From the NCBI GenBank assembly GCA_014904985.1, contig MU129004.1:119769-183768 (forward strand): 64,000 nt of DNA, written 5' to 3'. The position numbers and the translations under genes are program-made. Source of the DNA: Hydnum rufescens UP504. Its lineage: Eukaryota; Basidiomycota; Agaricomycetes; Cantharellales; Hydnaceae. Below are positions 10,445-21,866 of this stretch, in pieces; the stretch's first letter is position 1, and each line of letters opens with the position of its first letter. The notes under the pieces were generated by a model. The model did not search any database. It was not told the origin of the DNA and worked only from the letters and a program-made list of their open reading frames with translations.

Positions 10445-13262
10445 TCACACCTTCGAGACACGTTCTGAGTCGATGATGAACGCAAATGGATCCCAAATAG
10501 GCCTCTCACCTGCGCGGTCAAACTCGAAGCCAAACTCGAAGCCGACTCAAAATCTACGGCAGCAGAGGCAGAAGGGATTCAATTAAAGCGCACGACCCCG
10601 AAGTACACACAGTGCGGGGATTGTACCTACCGGTGTGGAAGGGGCCTCCTGACCCCTCATTTTCGCTGAATGAGGGCAACTTGTTCAGATCAACATTAAT
10701 CCTGCAGAACTTCTCCATTTCGCCGCCACCAATCACGTAACGTGAGGGCTCCGCAGAATCGGAAATATAGAGCGTCGCGGAGAATAAGGAATCTTAGTAC
10801 GAAAGAACGCTGAGTTTGATCATCGTGAGGCACGGAGTCAGTCAAGGAATCGTGGATACCAGTGAAAGATTCGGAGTATTTTTGAAACTTGAGCTGGATC
10901 GCATCTTGTCTCACAATCGCTTCGCCTTTCCTGACCACGTAGAGAGCCCTGAGATAAAACATAGAGCTAAGCAAACGGAACGTGGCCCCGGAAGGAAAGA
11001 GTCGGCAATCGCACACCTATTCGCGCACATCTCAATGTTTTCATGGTTCACGCTGATGAACGTTGGTTGATCCCTCAGATCTTCCGGTTCAGCGGGAATC
11101 TCGACACCAAGTATGTAACTTTTCGTCGCGAATGTGGAATGTATGGGCGTAACACGGGTCGTATATTTGGTTTCCAGAGCGTCAGCATATTGAGCTGCAC
11201 CACGACACGCTGCTATATCAGCTCCCTCTGGACGAAGAATAATTTTGATCCGGTCTCCAAAGGCTTTCTAATAAAAATGCACAATAAACAATGACAGGGG
11301 ACCGAGGGCATTCAAGGGGCATACCTGAACACAGCTGAAAAGGTATCCATTGTTCGAAAAGCCCCCTAGAAGAAATAAGGCGTCAACAGCCTCGGGATCT
11401 CTCATGTTCTCGAGTTGACTTTCAATCAGGCCAAGAACCTAATGTATATCATGGTCGTGTTAACCACGAGGAGGCCACCTGATAGACGAATTCCGACGAA
11501 CCTCTCTAATGACCGGCTCGAACACGTGAAGATGTAGAGTTTCCCTTGAAATAGCGAGTTCATCGGTGACCAATCCAATCGCACCTACAAGCAGACGAAT
11601 CCACAGATTGGAACGGATATGCATTGACAAGCAGAGAGGGTTTCCTCACGATTGCCAGTGGGATCGAAGCAATCGAAGCGGACCATATCACTGCCATTGC
11701 CTTCCCCTAAGTACGTTAGTTTGAACTGTGCAAACGCACGCATGGATCCGTCCAGATTTGAAGGGTCCAAGTTAATGGCATTCTGCTTCTGTAATTGATG
11801 CAGAAGATTGTGAAAGCGAGCGTCAAGAGACAGGGAGCCACAATTGGATCCAGAGCGCATGCATGCTTCAGCGATCATAGGAAGCTCCTTCCCGCCCAAG
11901 AATATATACCCGCCTAATTCCTGAATCATGCGCCGTGAGTGACGAAGGCATCCTTGGATAAAGGGATGTTAGGGCGTACAACCGTACCAGCTCCCGCATT
12001 GCATATCAAAAAGGCACGATTTTCTTCCACGGGGAAGGTATCCATATATGCACAGTAAATAGCGGCTGCCTCGGACTTCCTGTTCCAGGGTGTTAGAATG
12101 GCCCAGTATTAAATATCCAAGATATAGAGCGCAAGACCAACGTTATGGTTTCGAAGTCGCTGTACCAGAAGGAGGGATCAGGATACCCAGCCAACGAGGT
12201 AGCTCTAGACGTGGGCGTGTGTCACATGTTCAGGGTTTTGGGATTGCATATTGCTTACAAGTCGAACGTCTTATTTATGAGGATACTCTGGGGAATGCTC
12301 CAAGATGCAGGGATAGCTGAATCGAGGGAAGCGAATATAAGTTCGCTAGTTTATTCCGGATAGGAAGTCGACCTTAAATAATCTTACTGAGGCATACTTT
12401 TCTTGAGTAACGATTGTCATCCAGAATGTCGTGGTCCCTCATGTGCTGAAGCAACGAGATCAGGTTTTTGGGTCCTAAATTGTACTCAGATGGGGCGGAC
12501 CTTCAAAAGGCAGGATATAAAGTCTGCGACAAGTGTAATAGGATCCTTCCCTGACTGGAGATGCAGCTGCCGAATTAGTATATACCTTACGCAAGAACTG
12601 GTTGCATTCACCGGAATAAAAGGATGAAGACCATCTGGCAAGGTGGTTGGACCGAGAAGAGATTTAAACCTGTCTGATGCAGTCAATCGACGGGTCACTA
12701 CACGCAGAAGAGAGTCAACATACCACTCGCAGCGTACCCAGTCCTTGTCAAGATCCATATTTTTGGCCTCCAGCCCCCACGCACGGACAGTACCATAGGC
12801 ATCATACACCAGGCAAGTGGGTATCTTGTTCATGTTCTCAGAACCTGGCCAACATGTCATCTCCCGCGTTCCAGGCCTAATGTCGGCACAATACGAAATT
12901 TTAGAGAATGCTGCACCAATGTCGATGGATATATACAGCCGGGGCTGTGAGACGCGTGACATTGTTCTCATTGAGAAGGCTGGTCTAGAGGATCCATAAG
13001 AACTACTGTTGCTCAAACCTGTATCAGCTGAGACTGATCGATTTTGTCGCTCTCCGCGGTCGGGCGAGATGTAAAATTCATCACTGGGTGCGTAGGAGGT
13101 GAGTGACCTTGGCAAAGCATGTGGTACATGCCCTCCAAAAGAACTGGTAGTTGAACACGAGGGTGGTCGAGGTGTCAAAGGGTAAAAACCATCGCCGGGC
13201 CCTGAACTTCGGGATAGGGACCATCGAGAGGTGTCTGAATGTGCGAGGAATGAATCAGCCAT
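10445..13262 (-). CDS. Hsp70-like (HSPA12-type) ATPase-fold protein with altered nucleotide motifs
   Basis: The first exon (13262 to about 12490) has a serine-rich leader of about 110 residues, then YISIDIGAAFSKISYC, the phosphate-1 motif of the Hsp70/actin fold, and WPGSENMNKIPTCLVYD, RAWGLEAKN and WVRCEWY, all typical of fungal HSPA12-like proteins. Later exons give SEAAAIYCAYMDTFP, the phosphate-2 motif GAGTVE (about 11990, read across an intron), SGSNCGSLSLDARF, VDALFLLGGFSNN and ISVNHENIEMC. The tail reads GFEFGFEFDRAGE and stops at 10445. Usual family residues DxGTT and GGGTVD are replaced by DIGAA and GAGTVE, so ATP binding or hydrolysis may be weakened. Exons between 12480 and 12050 could not be fully resolved. 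Its biological role is unknown. Confidence 0.75.
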
Positions 13263-15619
13263 TCTAGCCTCGTGGTAGTTGTCTGGGAATTGGGGTACAG
13301 ACCGTCGGGTGCATCGGAATGAGAAGCTGATCTATCGACCCGCAGACTTCCAGATTCCTAAAATCGGTATATGTTGCTGTCAGAATCGTCCTGAACTGTT
13401 GGCAAACATACATATTTCTGAACCTGATGATGAGAGATGTCTTTCACAAGAGGGGGACCGGAAAGCCCGTTTTCAACTCGGGGAAAGAAAGCAGGATACG
13501 AATCCCCGGGGGAACGTGCGGAAAACCTTGAGACGTCGATCTCTGTGTCGTCGCGTAGCTTCAACTCTGGAATGCTAGGTGCAGGCCCTGCGATTCGAGG
13601 ACCTCTGCTCTTGCCGATGGATGGAATACAACAGAGAAACCAAGGAGGTGTCATCTCCAATGGCAGCCAAAGCCCCCCAGGTTGGTCTACTTGGTGACCG
13701 GGGTTGCAAAGGCTCGAACGGGTGGATCATTCCAGGCCGAACTAGGGCCGATGAGGAGGCGGGAGTCAAGGGCTAAGTTGGCTTCACGTCTTACACTGGC
13801 CCTTGCTGCCTCAAGGATTTACCAGGATTCGAATTCGGACCCGTATTCAAACTGAGAGCCTCACATGTCAGCAGCACACATCGAACGATGTTGGGCGAGG
13901 CAGGGCCTTATATTAGGAAGTTGCAAGAAACCATAGAGTTTGAGATTACAAGCCACGCAGTACACAAGATAAGACTTGGTGCGGAAAGTGCATGCGGCCA
14001 TTCTGGTAGTGCGGAAGACGCCGAAGGAATTTTGGGCGTCATACTACCACTGTACACCGTTTCCTCTTCAATAGTTGCACGTTTGTGGAATCGGCAACTA
14101 AAAATGGGGGCGCCGAGTGCTCGCAATTGCTACTCTTATCTTCTTGATCTTCTTGGGATCAAATACATTACAAGGTTTCCATTTCAAGGTCTGAGTTCCA
14201 GTTTTGCTCAACTGCTGCACCACGTTCACGAACAACTGCGAATCCAGCAGGATCAGAATCGGGGTGCCATTTACTGCAGCAGGTGCAGTCCCGATCCCAG
14301 CATGAAGATCAGAGTGTCCATACACACTTTTACTGTCCTTTTCACCTTAAGAAGATATCCAAATGCCAAGATTCGCCCAGACTCTTATTGGCCATACCGT
14401 AATACCTAATGCGAGACGAGCGCTAGACGGTGATATCCATCTGTGGCTACTCCTTATCATCAGTTATTTCTCCTCGCATTGCTACTTTCGGATGCGCTCA
14501 CGAAGCTTCCTAAATCTGTAATCACACGAAGTGGTGCAGACACAAAATAGTTCGAACGCATGGCCGGTGCCGTCGGAGATGCGCATACACGCGTGGAGAG
14601 TATAACTATAGTCTGTGCCTACCCGTGCCACAGTTTGGAGGATGTACAGTAAGTCCAACGTTCTCCCACTTGCCTTCAGACCAGCCCGGCCCAGCCCACA
14701 CCCCTCCCTTTCCCTTACGGCGAAGCTGGACGCCTGGCTGTGGACGCAAAGAACCGAATCCCAAAAGGGAAAGAAAATAGTGCGAGCCGCCGATGTGGGA
14801 TAGTGGCACAAATGCAATTTTCTCTGCCGAAGGCGTGGATGATGCAACGTTGCAAGGGTACATATACCTGGGAACTCGAGGCTTATCGGTGAGCAAAGAT
14901 GATGTAAATGGGAAGAACTTATCATTGTATGCAAAGTTGCCGCAACTTTGAACGACGTCGTGAGCTCGAGATCTACGTGAACCATTGAGAGGACTATGGA
15001 CCAATTAGATCTCACTCGACAAAGCACCTGATAAGAATCATGAGTATTGCAGGATATCCGGGGAGCGCGTTTGATACAGTTCGACCAGCGGGCCACATCT
15101 TGCCTGTACATCCTTTCCAACAAGTTTTTTTTGGGGCTGTCTTTTGCAAATAGAGTTGGATCACTTGGCCATGGATTTTCCGACCCTGCATGCCTGTTTT
15201 GGTAACCTTGTATAAGGATCACCACCCTGGAGGCTGGAGCCCTGGTACCTGGTACACAGCCTGATGCAGTTCATGAAATGGACCACCCCGCTACATGGAA
15301 TCCTTCACGCACGTCCCGGGCTTTATGACCATATATCATGTTATGGCGAGGGGTGGATATGCTACAAGGGAATGGATGAAATGCAAGTGGTAACAATGAG
15401 CAGAAGGGAAAGCCAAAAGAACAGTGAACGTCAAAGGGTAAAAGAGACGTCGGGAAAATGCTACAACAAAAGAACACAGAAAAGAAAAGAACGCGAGAAA
15501 TCTAATAAGCTACAAGTCCGTCATTCCTCTAGGTCGTCATCAAGTCGTCTTCATGCTCTCGTCAGAGGCTCTTGCGCCCAGCGTCAAAATCAACGTCCAC
15601 TTCCACGGGAGAGGACGAT
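13263..15619. other. Intergenic or unresolved region with only doubtful ORFs
   Basis: No known family was recognised. Candidates are a minus-strand frame at 13358-13660, proline/serine-rich and possibly a 5' exon of the Hsp70-like gene; a plus-strand frame of 173 codons at 13888-14409; and overlapping minus-strand frames at 14482-15225 (247 codons) and 14606-15004. The last two compete for the same DNA and neither shows a domain. The region could hold one or two multi-exon genes that are not conserved enough to see by eye. Confidence 0.35.
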
Positions 15620-18090
15620 TTACAAAAACTCTTTCTGACGAGAGAACTCCCGTATACGCGCCCAGACTTCGTCATGAACGAAGTAATCACCTTCGCCTGC
15701 GATGGTGGTTCCCCTGTGGCACGAAGCAGCGTGCTTCCACCTGACGAAAATGTGCCCCAATCACAGATCAGTCAACCGTGAGTGTGGTATTATTAAACTG
15801 GGATAATAATAATACAAGAACGCACCAATAGAGCTCTTTCACAAGAACATCAACGTCTTTTGTGCCTTGCAACGCCACCCATTCGCCGCATGCATGGCAT
15901 CGGCCCTCCATCATATTTTTGCGAGATGTCTTCTTGGAAAGAGATTTGGACTTGACTTTCGTGGGATCGTCGGGTTCGAAAGCGGCATCCCGCAATGTAG
16001 TTCGGAACTCAATGGGCGGGGAATACGGGAGGCCAGTCTTGGAGGAGATTCCTGCACAAAGGGAAGATGGGTGAGTATCCAGCGGATGTGAGCGTGGCGA
16101 AAGGGTGCACACCATGGTAATACTGCAAATGATAATCTACAAAGGATAGGGTGACGGTTAGAATAGAGGTACTTCCAGTGAACCATGGTACTGACTATAT
16201 GCAGATACTTTGGTTTTAGCGAACATCTTCAGGCCCCTCCCTCCCCGCTCGACCGGTTCGATGCAAATAGGACACAATCCGACTTTGTCTCCGCCAGATC
16301 CTCGGACAAAGCGTGGGGTATATAAATCCAAAGGCCCATTGGGTGAATTGAATACCAGGCGGTTCATAGGTTGAGGCTCTTTCTCCGACCTAGAGGTACC
16401 GGGTTCGTACATGAGTGGAAGTGACGGGCATCACATTAAGGAGGGCAGCGTACATGGCCTGAAAAACAAATGCCTTGAGTGGATCGCTAGGTGCAAAATA
16501 TGAAGAGATAGGAAATTGGCGATAGAAAAGTTGGAAGTACGGATTGATGGGGACAGTTAGCGGAAATGAGCGCTGCGGATACAACAACGTAGGCGCAGGA
16601 TTTCCGGACACAGATAAACTGGGACCACTTGGGTGAGGAGGCACGTTTGGTTGAGTTGGAGAATCATGAACAGGTTCACAGGATATCTGTTCCTGGACGA
16701 TTGGTTCTTGATCAGGTACCGGTGGCGGGATTGAAGCTTTGATGGGCTCGTGTACAACCGAAGTGCCGCTTCGAGAGCGCTTCGGCTTCGGTCCGGAAGC
16801 GGCTGCGTCCTCCAATGCGTCCATAGGATCTACTTCTTGGGCCTTTCGTTTAGAGGAGATCGATGGAGTAGAAGGAGACGGTGAAGAGCTGGATGACGCA
16901 GCGCTGACGTTCGGGTTTTGATGGGAGAGTGTTGCAACAACGTCTGCTGGAGGTAAACAAAGGGAAGCAATAGTCGGGCGGGTAGTTGGTTGAGTCCGAT
17001 TTTCGCATTGGAGGTTGACTCCTGGGTGTGTTCTAGGCTGTGCACGATCAGTTTTCTTAGTCAAAAAAGGTGAATGATCGTTAATAATGATGAAGTCCCC
17101 AGAGCGGGTTCGATGGCCCCCTCGAAAATCATTCCATGATGCCCCGACGCCAGGCCTGAAGGACGGAGAGCGAGGGCCTCGCCACGTAATCTCCTCGTCC
17201 TCATCGGCGACATGGACGTCCATGTCGTCGTAGACATCCGAGTTGATCGTCCCACGAGAATCCGAGCGATTAAAGGAATGCAGGGGGCGCAGCTCTGGAG
17301 TGAGAGGTGTATGGGGCTCATCCAAACTGGAGCTTGAATGAGAATACGGGGGCGCTTTGACGTAAAGATCACAACGGGTGGACAAAGAGTCGATAGAGTC
17401 CGAGTCAGAATCTGATTCACAGGAAGAGTCGTCTGACTCGCAAGCACTCGCAGCAATTCCATGAAACCGAGGAGCCTCTCTGAAACAAGAAGAGTTTTCA
17501 CGTGTACAGGACAGGACAGCCCCACGAGGATACCCTGGAGGAGAGACCCCCCGATGGCGGGCAGTCTCCACGAAGGAGTCCTTGAGCTCATCCTCCGGTG
17601 ACCCTAGCGTCTCCGCTGTACTGCGTAAGGCAGAAGTCCGGGAGGCACATAACGGGAAGTCTCCGACGGCCCTGGAACCGATCCAAGCATTATGGATCGT
17701 TGAACGGATGGGGGATCGCAGATACGGTGGTGGCGGTAGTGACAGTGTGTGTGTAGTTGGATATGAGGGTGGTGGCGGTAGAGTTTGTGATGAAATACGT
17801 GTCATGAAAGAAGAATGAGAAGTCTCTGAAAGTGTGGATCGCTCCAAAGAGATGGGGCGAGACATCTTGCTACCATCGAAAGAGTGGCATATCGATTGGG
17901 TTCGATGGGATGACACAGCCCAGTGTGCAGACTGCCTCTCAGAAGCAGGGGGAGAGAGGCTATATGCAATATTTTTAGAAGATAAGCGCGAAAGCGAATT
18001 TGAGGAAGCGGTAAACGCTTCAACGGCCTTGTAAGGCGGGAGTGTCAGGCTGGCTGAGCGATGGGGGTTGGACACTCGCGACGTGTTCAT
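15620..18090 (-). CDS. Rua1-type transcription regulator, 733 residues
   Basis: The C-terminal third carries the Rua1 domain, a Cys/His zinc-binding region first known from the regulator of ustilagic acid synthesis in Ustilago. It reads LDLYTPRFVRGSGGDK, GLCPICIEPVERGGRGLKM, YHLQYYHG, GLPYSPPIEFRTT, GRCHACGEWVALQGTKDVD, ELYW and WWKHAAACH-like WWKHAASCH. Five exons close in frame: 18090-16454, 16389-16196, 16136-16113 (24 nt), 16051-15826 and 15740-15620. The long first exon is a disordered Ser/Pro-rich region with an acidic stretch of SDSDSD and basic PKPKRSRS, consistent with a nuclear regulator. The start MNTSRVSN was chosen over an upstream in-frame ATG at 18255, because that would overlap the divergent promoter. 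Target genes are unknown. Confidence 0.82.
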
Positions 18091-18309
18091 GTATATGCTG
18101 TTAGGATCAGTGGGTGCTCTAGCGACAGCAATAAAATCGAAAATGGAGGGAAAGCTCACGAGAAGGGTTGGGAGAATGAAAGGGGAAATGCCCTTCGCTA
18201 GCAATCCAGCCTGAGGATTGCCAGAATTTATGGGGCAGGAGGCGTGGACAGTCACGTGTGGCCTCGCCTTGGATCAAACCTGGATCATTTCCTGCTTTTT
18301 TGGATTCGC
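18091..18309. promoter_or_regulatory. Bidirectional promoter between Rua1-like gene and NTH1
   Basis: Only 219 bp separate the two start codons, which face away from each other. No TATA or binding motif could be assigned. Confidence 0.5.
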
Positions 18310-20148
18310 ATGTCTTCTCGCAAGCCAGATCTCTCACCAAAACACGTTGCAAGGTCCCTGAACACAGGGTCATCCAAGGAAGCATCTATTCCAAGACGAT
18401 CTCCTAGGAAAAGGTCGGCTAATGAGGCCTCCTCCACCTCTGAATCCCAGCTCTCCTCCTTTTCCCAACACCTTTCCGGGTTCGCCTATCAAAGTAGTCC
18501 AGATGGGCCACCCTCGAAGAAGAGGATAACATCAGCCGCTCTCCCTCCTTCCAAAAAAGTCATTGAAAGCCCTGGTGCCTCACCCTCACATGAAACGCCA
18601 CCAATATTATCCACACCACCAATAGTCGTGGCCAAGCCGAAGAACAAGAAGTCCATTCAATTAGCCCTAGATAAAGCTCATCCTGCCCCTGCGAACTGGG
18701 CGAAGCAATATAATCTCATTAAAGAAATGAGACGCTCTATCAACGCCCCCGTCGACACCATGGGATGTGCCACATCTATGAGTATAGATGCCGAACCTCG
18801 TGTCGGCCCCTTTCCCTTGCATTCCTCTATAATTTCATTCTCACACTAATTGGTCCAGACCAAAACGATTCGTTACCCTCATTAGTCTAATGCTCAGCTC
18901 TCAGACAAAGGACGAAGTGACCTGGACAGCCGTAAATAACCTCCGCCGAGACCTCGGAGAACTTACTATCGAAAATGTCCTGGCCGCAAGCGATAATACC
19001 ATTCAAGATGCCATCTGCAAAGTGGGCTTCTGGAGACGTAAAACAAAGTGAGTGCTGCATCGTGTTTAATATAATCAAACTGGGTAGCAAAAATAAGATG
19101 CAGCTCGACTGATCGACTCGTTATCTCTCCTTAGGTACATCAGAGAGACCGCTCAAAAATTGAGGGAAGATTTCGATTCGGACGTCCCGAAGACTGTCGA
19201 CGCCCTATGCTGTATGTTGGTCTAGGTCTTTCCCATCCCTGACTACCCTGCAACTTCCCTGCGGATCTTAAAATATCGCGCAACCGCCTCTTGCTGATAT
19301 GAGAATTCTTCCAGCGTTGCCAGGCGTTGGCCCTAAAATGGCGTTCCTTGCTCTGCAAGTTGGTAACCTTCACATAAGCCGATTACTTAATTTTATTTAT
19401 TTATCCCAATGCGCGTTGCAGACTGCGTGGGATTTGAACCACGGCATTGGGGTGGACGTGCACGTCCACCGAATAACGAACAGGATCGGATGGCACAAAC
19501 CGCCCACATCGACACCTGAAGAAACCAGGTAGGCAACAATTGTCGCTTTGTTCAGCAAATTAACGTTCATGCTCTCTTTCTTTTTCATCGGGCTTCGGAC
19601 CAATAATGGCAAATTCAGACTTAACCTCCAATCATGGCTTCCTTCCGAATTACATACGGAACTAAATCCCGTGCTTGTAGGTTTCGGCCAGGTAAGCGCG
19701 TGGCCTTTCCGACCCTTTTCTATAGATCTGTTCTCTCTTCCCCCTCCGTGCACCTTTACCCCTTTAATTATTAACCACAAATATACGTGCCCCCTCTCTT
19801 TGTCTTCACATGCATTTGTCACTAATTTTCTGTGCTAAAACGACGTCTTCGGGTCTGCAGGTCGTTTGTCTTCCGGTTGGGCCACGATGCGACACATGCG
19901 CCCTCAGTTCACAGGACCTATGCCCCAGCGCGCGGATCGTTAAACCGAAAAATAAAAATAAGTCCAAAACAAAGGCTCTGGTAGAAATAGCATATGAAAC
20001 GGCACTTGAAGTCAAAGCAGTGGATGAGGAGGACCATGAGGTAGCAGGCGGTGGATCCAATGGTACAACACACTCTGGAGTTGTTACAGGGAAGATCGAG
20101 ATCGGTATTGAGGAAAGAGGTAAAGCGGGTGGCGAAAAGCAGGGGTGA
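18310..20148 (+). CDS. NTH1: Endonuclease III homologue (DNA N-glycosylase/AP lyase)
   Basis: The enzyme removes oxidised pyrimidines in base-excision repair. The basic N-terminal exon (nuclear-type RRSPRKRS) is followed by [14 protein letters not shown], the helix-hairpin-helix [14 protein letters not shown] with the catalytic lysine, and [14 protein letters not shown] with the catalytic aspartate. The iron-sulphur ligands are in [19 protein letters not shown], spacing C-x6-C-x2-C-x7-C, with a longer last gap than the usual five. Exons after the first are 18859-19047, 19135-19211, 19315-19358, 19432-19528, 19619-19691 and 19861-20148. The junction of exon 1 (ending soon after APVDTMGC) with exon 2 does not close in phase with any GT donor I can find, so that border is uncertain. 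A lysine- and glycine-rich tail of about 70 residues follows the cluster. Confidence 0.9.
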
Positions 20149-20236
20149 CGGCCAGCGGCAATGTTTGAGGATAAATTGTATCTCATGACAAATATTCGGA
20201 CAGCTAGGGTTTGTAGCTGGGTACGCCATACTCGAA

Positions 20237-21404
20237 TTAGGCTTTCTGGGCGATCCATCCATCATCCCTCGAATCGTGCACGAGGAATCGATACCACAAT
20301 ACCACAATGGGCACGGTCGCAAGATGCCACAAGGAATGTGCGTCGAAGATGCGGCGCCACGGTGGAAAATCAAAGATCTCTAGCGCAGTGGCGAGGGTGG
20401 TGAACAGGCCAATGTATGCAGGCGCGGGACTCCACTCTCGTCGAGCACCAGTTCCGATTTTTCTTTGTAAGGGACCAGCGGTGTGTTTAGGGTCCGTCTG
20501 TGTGAGAGGGGCAGAGGGACCGGGTGGGAAGGGAAAGCGTCGAAAGGGACTGTGCGGGATACTGAAGAGGAGCCAGAGAGCATTGTGGATAAAACCGAGG
20601 ATGACATTGGCGAGAACGTTGTACCCATAGTCAAATTGGGGCGAAAAACTGAGATAAGAAACGTGGCCGACATAGAGCAAGGTGCAGAGCGAAGCCCATA
20701 GCCAGAAATATCTACGGGTGGATAAACGGGATGAACTCGTCAAGATCTCAGATTGATGACCGGTCAAAGTTATTGGCGTGTATAGGTGAAGGAGGCGAAC
20801 GACGGTTATGAACAGGGAGTATAATATGGATAACGTGGCTGAAAAGTAATCCAGTTTCTCGGTGATCGGTGTGTCTGTGCGAGGCAGTTTCATCCAGAGT
20901 ATTGATCAGATCCTTTCGGAGATGCATACGGCTCCACGTACCTCGAGTATGGAAGACCGCAGACCAAATCCATAAATTAACATTCGCCAGGGACCAGTAG
21001 ATGTACATTTGTCGCATAGGATGACGTTTGGGTAATTCACGTTGCAGAGATTCCAAGCCTCGGACATGAGCCCACAGGTTGAGTAGGGAAAAGACAACGG
21101 AAGCAGGCTCTTGAATGCCTCCAAGCCGCCAAAATGCCCATTTCCCATAAAATTGTTCAATTCGAGCAGAATCTCTCCCGTGCTCACGGATACGAGCTTC
21201 CGCATGATTGGTAATTTCGTGCGTGCAGGCATACGCACAATAATCTGCACACGTCCACATGGTCAAGCGGAGTGAAAGGGGGAGAGGAACAGGGCAATGT
21301 TCTGGATCACACCGAGCCAAACAGGCCTGGAATGCCTGCGATCTGTCACCAGAGGAGGCATATATGGGGGGCACCAGCAGCACCAAAAGAATTCCACCTG
21401 TCAA
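20237..21404 (-). CDS. PER1: PER1/PGAP3 GPI-anchor remodelling protein, 366 residues
   Basis: This membrane protein of the ER/Golgi removes the unsaturated acyl chain from GPI anchors during lipid remodelling. Exon 1 (21404-20942) has a signal peptide (MTGGILLVLLVPPIYA), a cysteine-rich luminal part, FYGKWAFWRLGGIQEPASV and WSAVFHTRD. Exon 2 (20874-20237) begins after an intron with GTACGT donor and continues TPITEKLDYFSA, hydrophobic segments and the histidine-containing DAHSLWHLATVP near the C-terminus. The His and Asp residues of these motifs are those conserved in the CREST hydrolase superfamily. The junction closes in frame. The stop lies 88 bp from the NTH1 stop, tail-to-tail. Confidence 0.9.
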
Positions 21405-21866
21405 AACCCATCAGCTGGGATCCGAACCTCGATATCCTCTCAACTTGCCCATGATCATAGCAGACAAATCGCCAGCTTTTGACCCAATTGAGTCAGCGGA
21501 AGTTGCCGAACCCATGTTTTTCGGTTCGAACCACACATCGGGCCACACGATCCACAGGTGTTCACATATACCAGAAGTATGCTGGACTTTACAACGACCG
21601 CTCATGGGTGGGATGTACCTGGCGGCCCATACTATACCGATGTGACGGAATTCATCGAGGCAGCTACGAATCGTCCGTACTGGCACATTGTCCATTATAC
21701 ATGGCTTATTCACCCACACCCCTCCTAGAATTGGCGCCTGGAGAACTCCTCATGATGGACAATTTCACCCTAGCGGAATCTATGAGTGCAATCGAAGTTC
21801 GTCGCTGCATCTAACCTGTAGACTGCGGAAAGAAGGATTCATATCCACCTTATTGCAATCTAGATC
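21405..21866. promoter_or_regulatory. Divergent promoter region between PER1 and MAK10
   Basis: The 462 bp between two outward-facing start codons holds open frames on both strands (a minus-strand frame of 102 codons, 21411-21719) that match no family I know. It most likely contains both 5' untranslated regions and promoters. Confidence 0.4.

Noticed and set aside
10760..10860. Frameshift in the Hsp70-like C-terminal region
   Set aside because: An intron from GTATCC to TACTAAG restores SFT-DSLFSATLYISDS in frame, as expected for the family.
14482..15225. Minus-strand 247-codon frame as a gene
   Set aside because: No domain or splice pattern, and another minus-strand frame (14606-15004) overlaps it with equally plausible composition.
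16390..16420. Frameshift between the long first frame and the zinc-binding region of the Rua1-like gene
   Set aside because: A 64-nt GTACGC...CTCTAG intron (16453-16390) joins the two parts exactly in frame.
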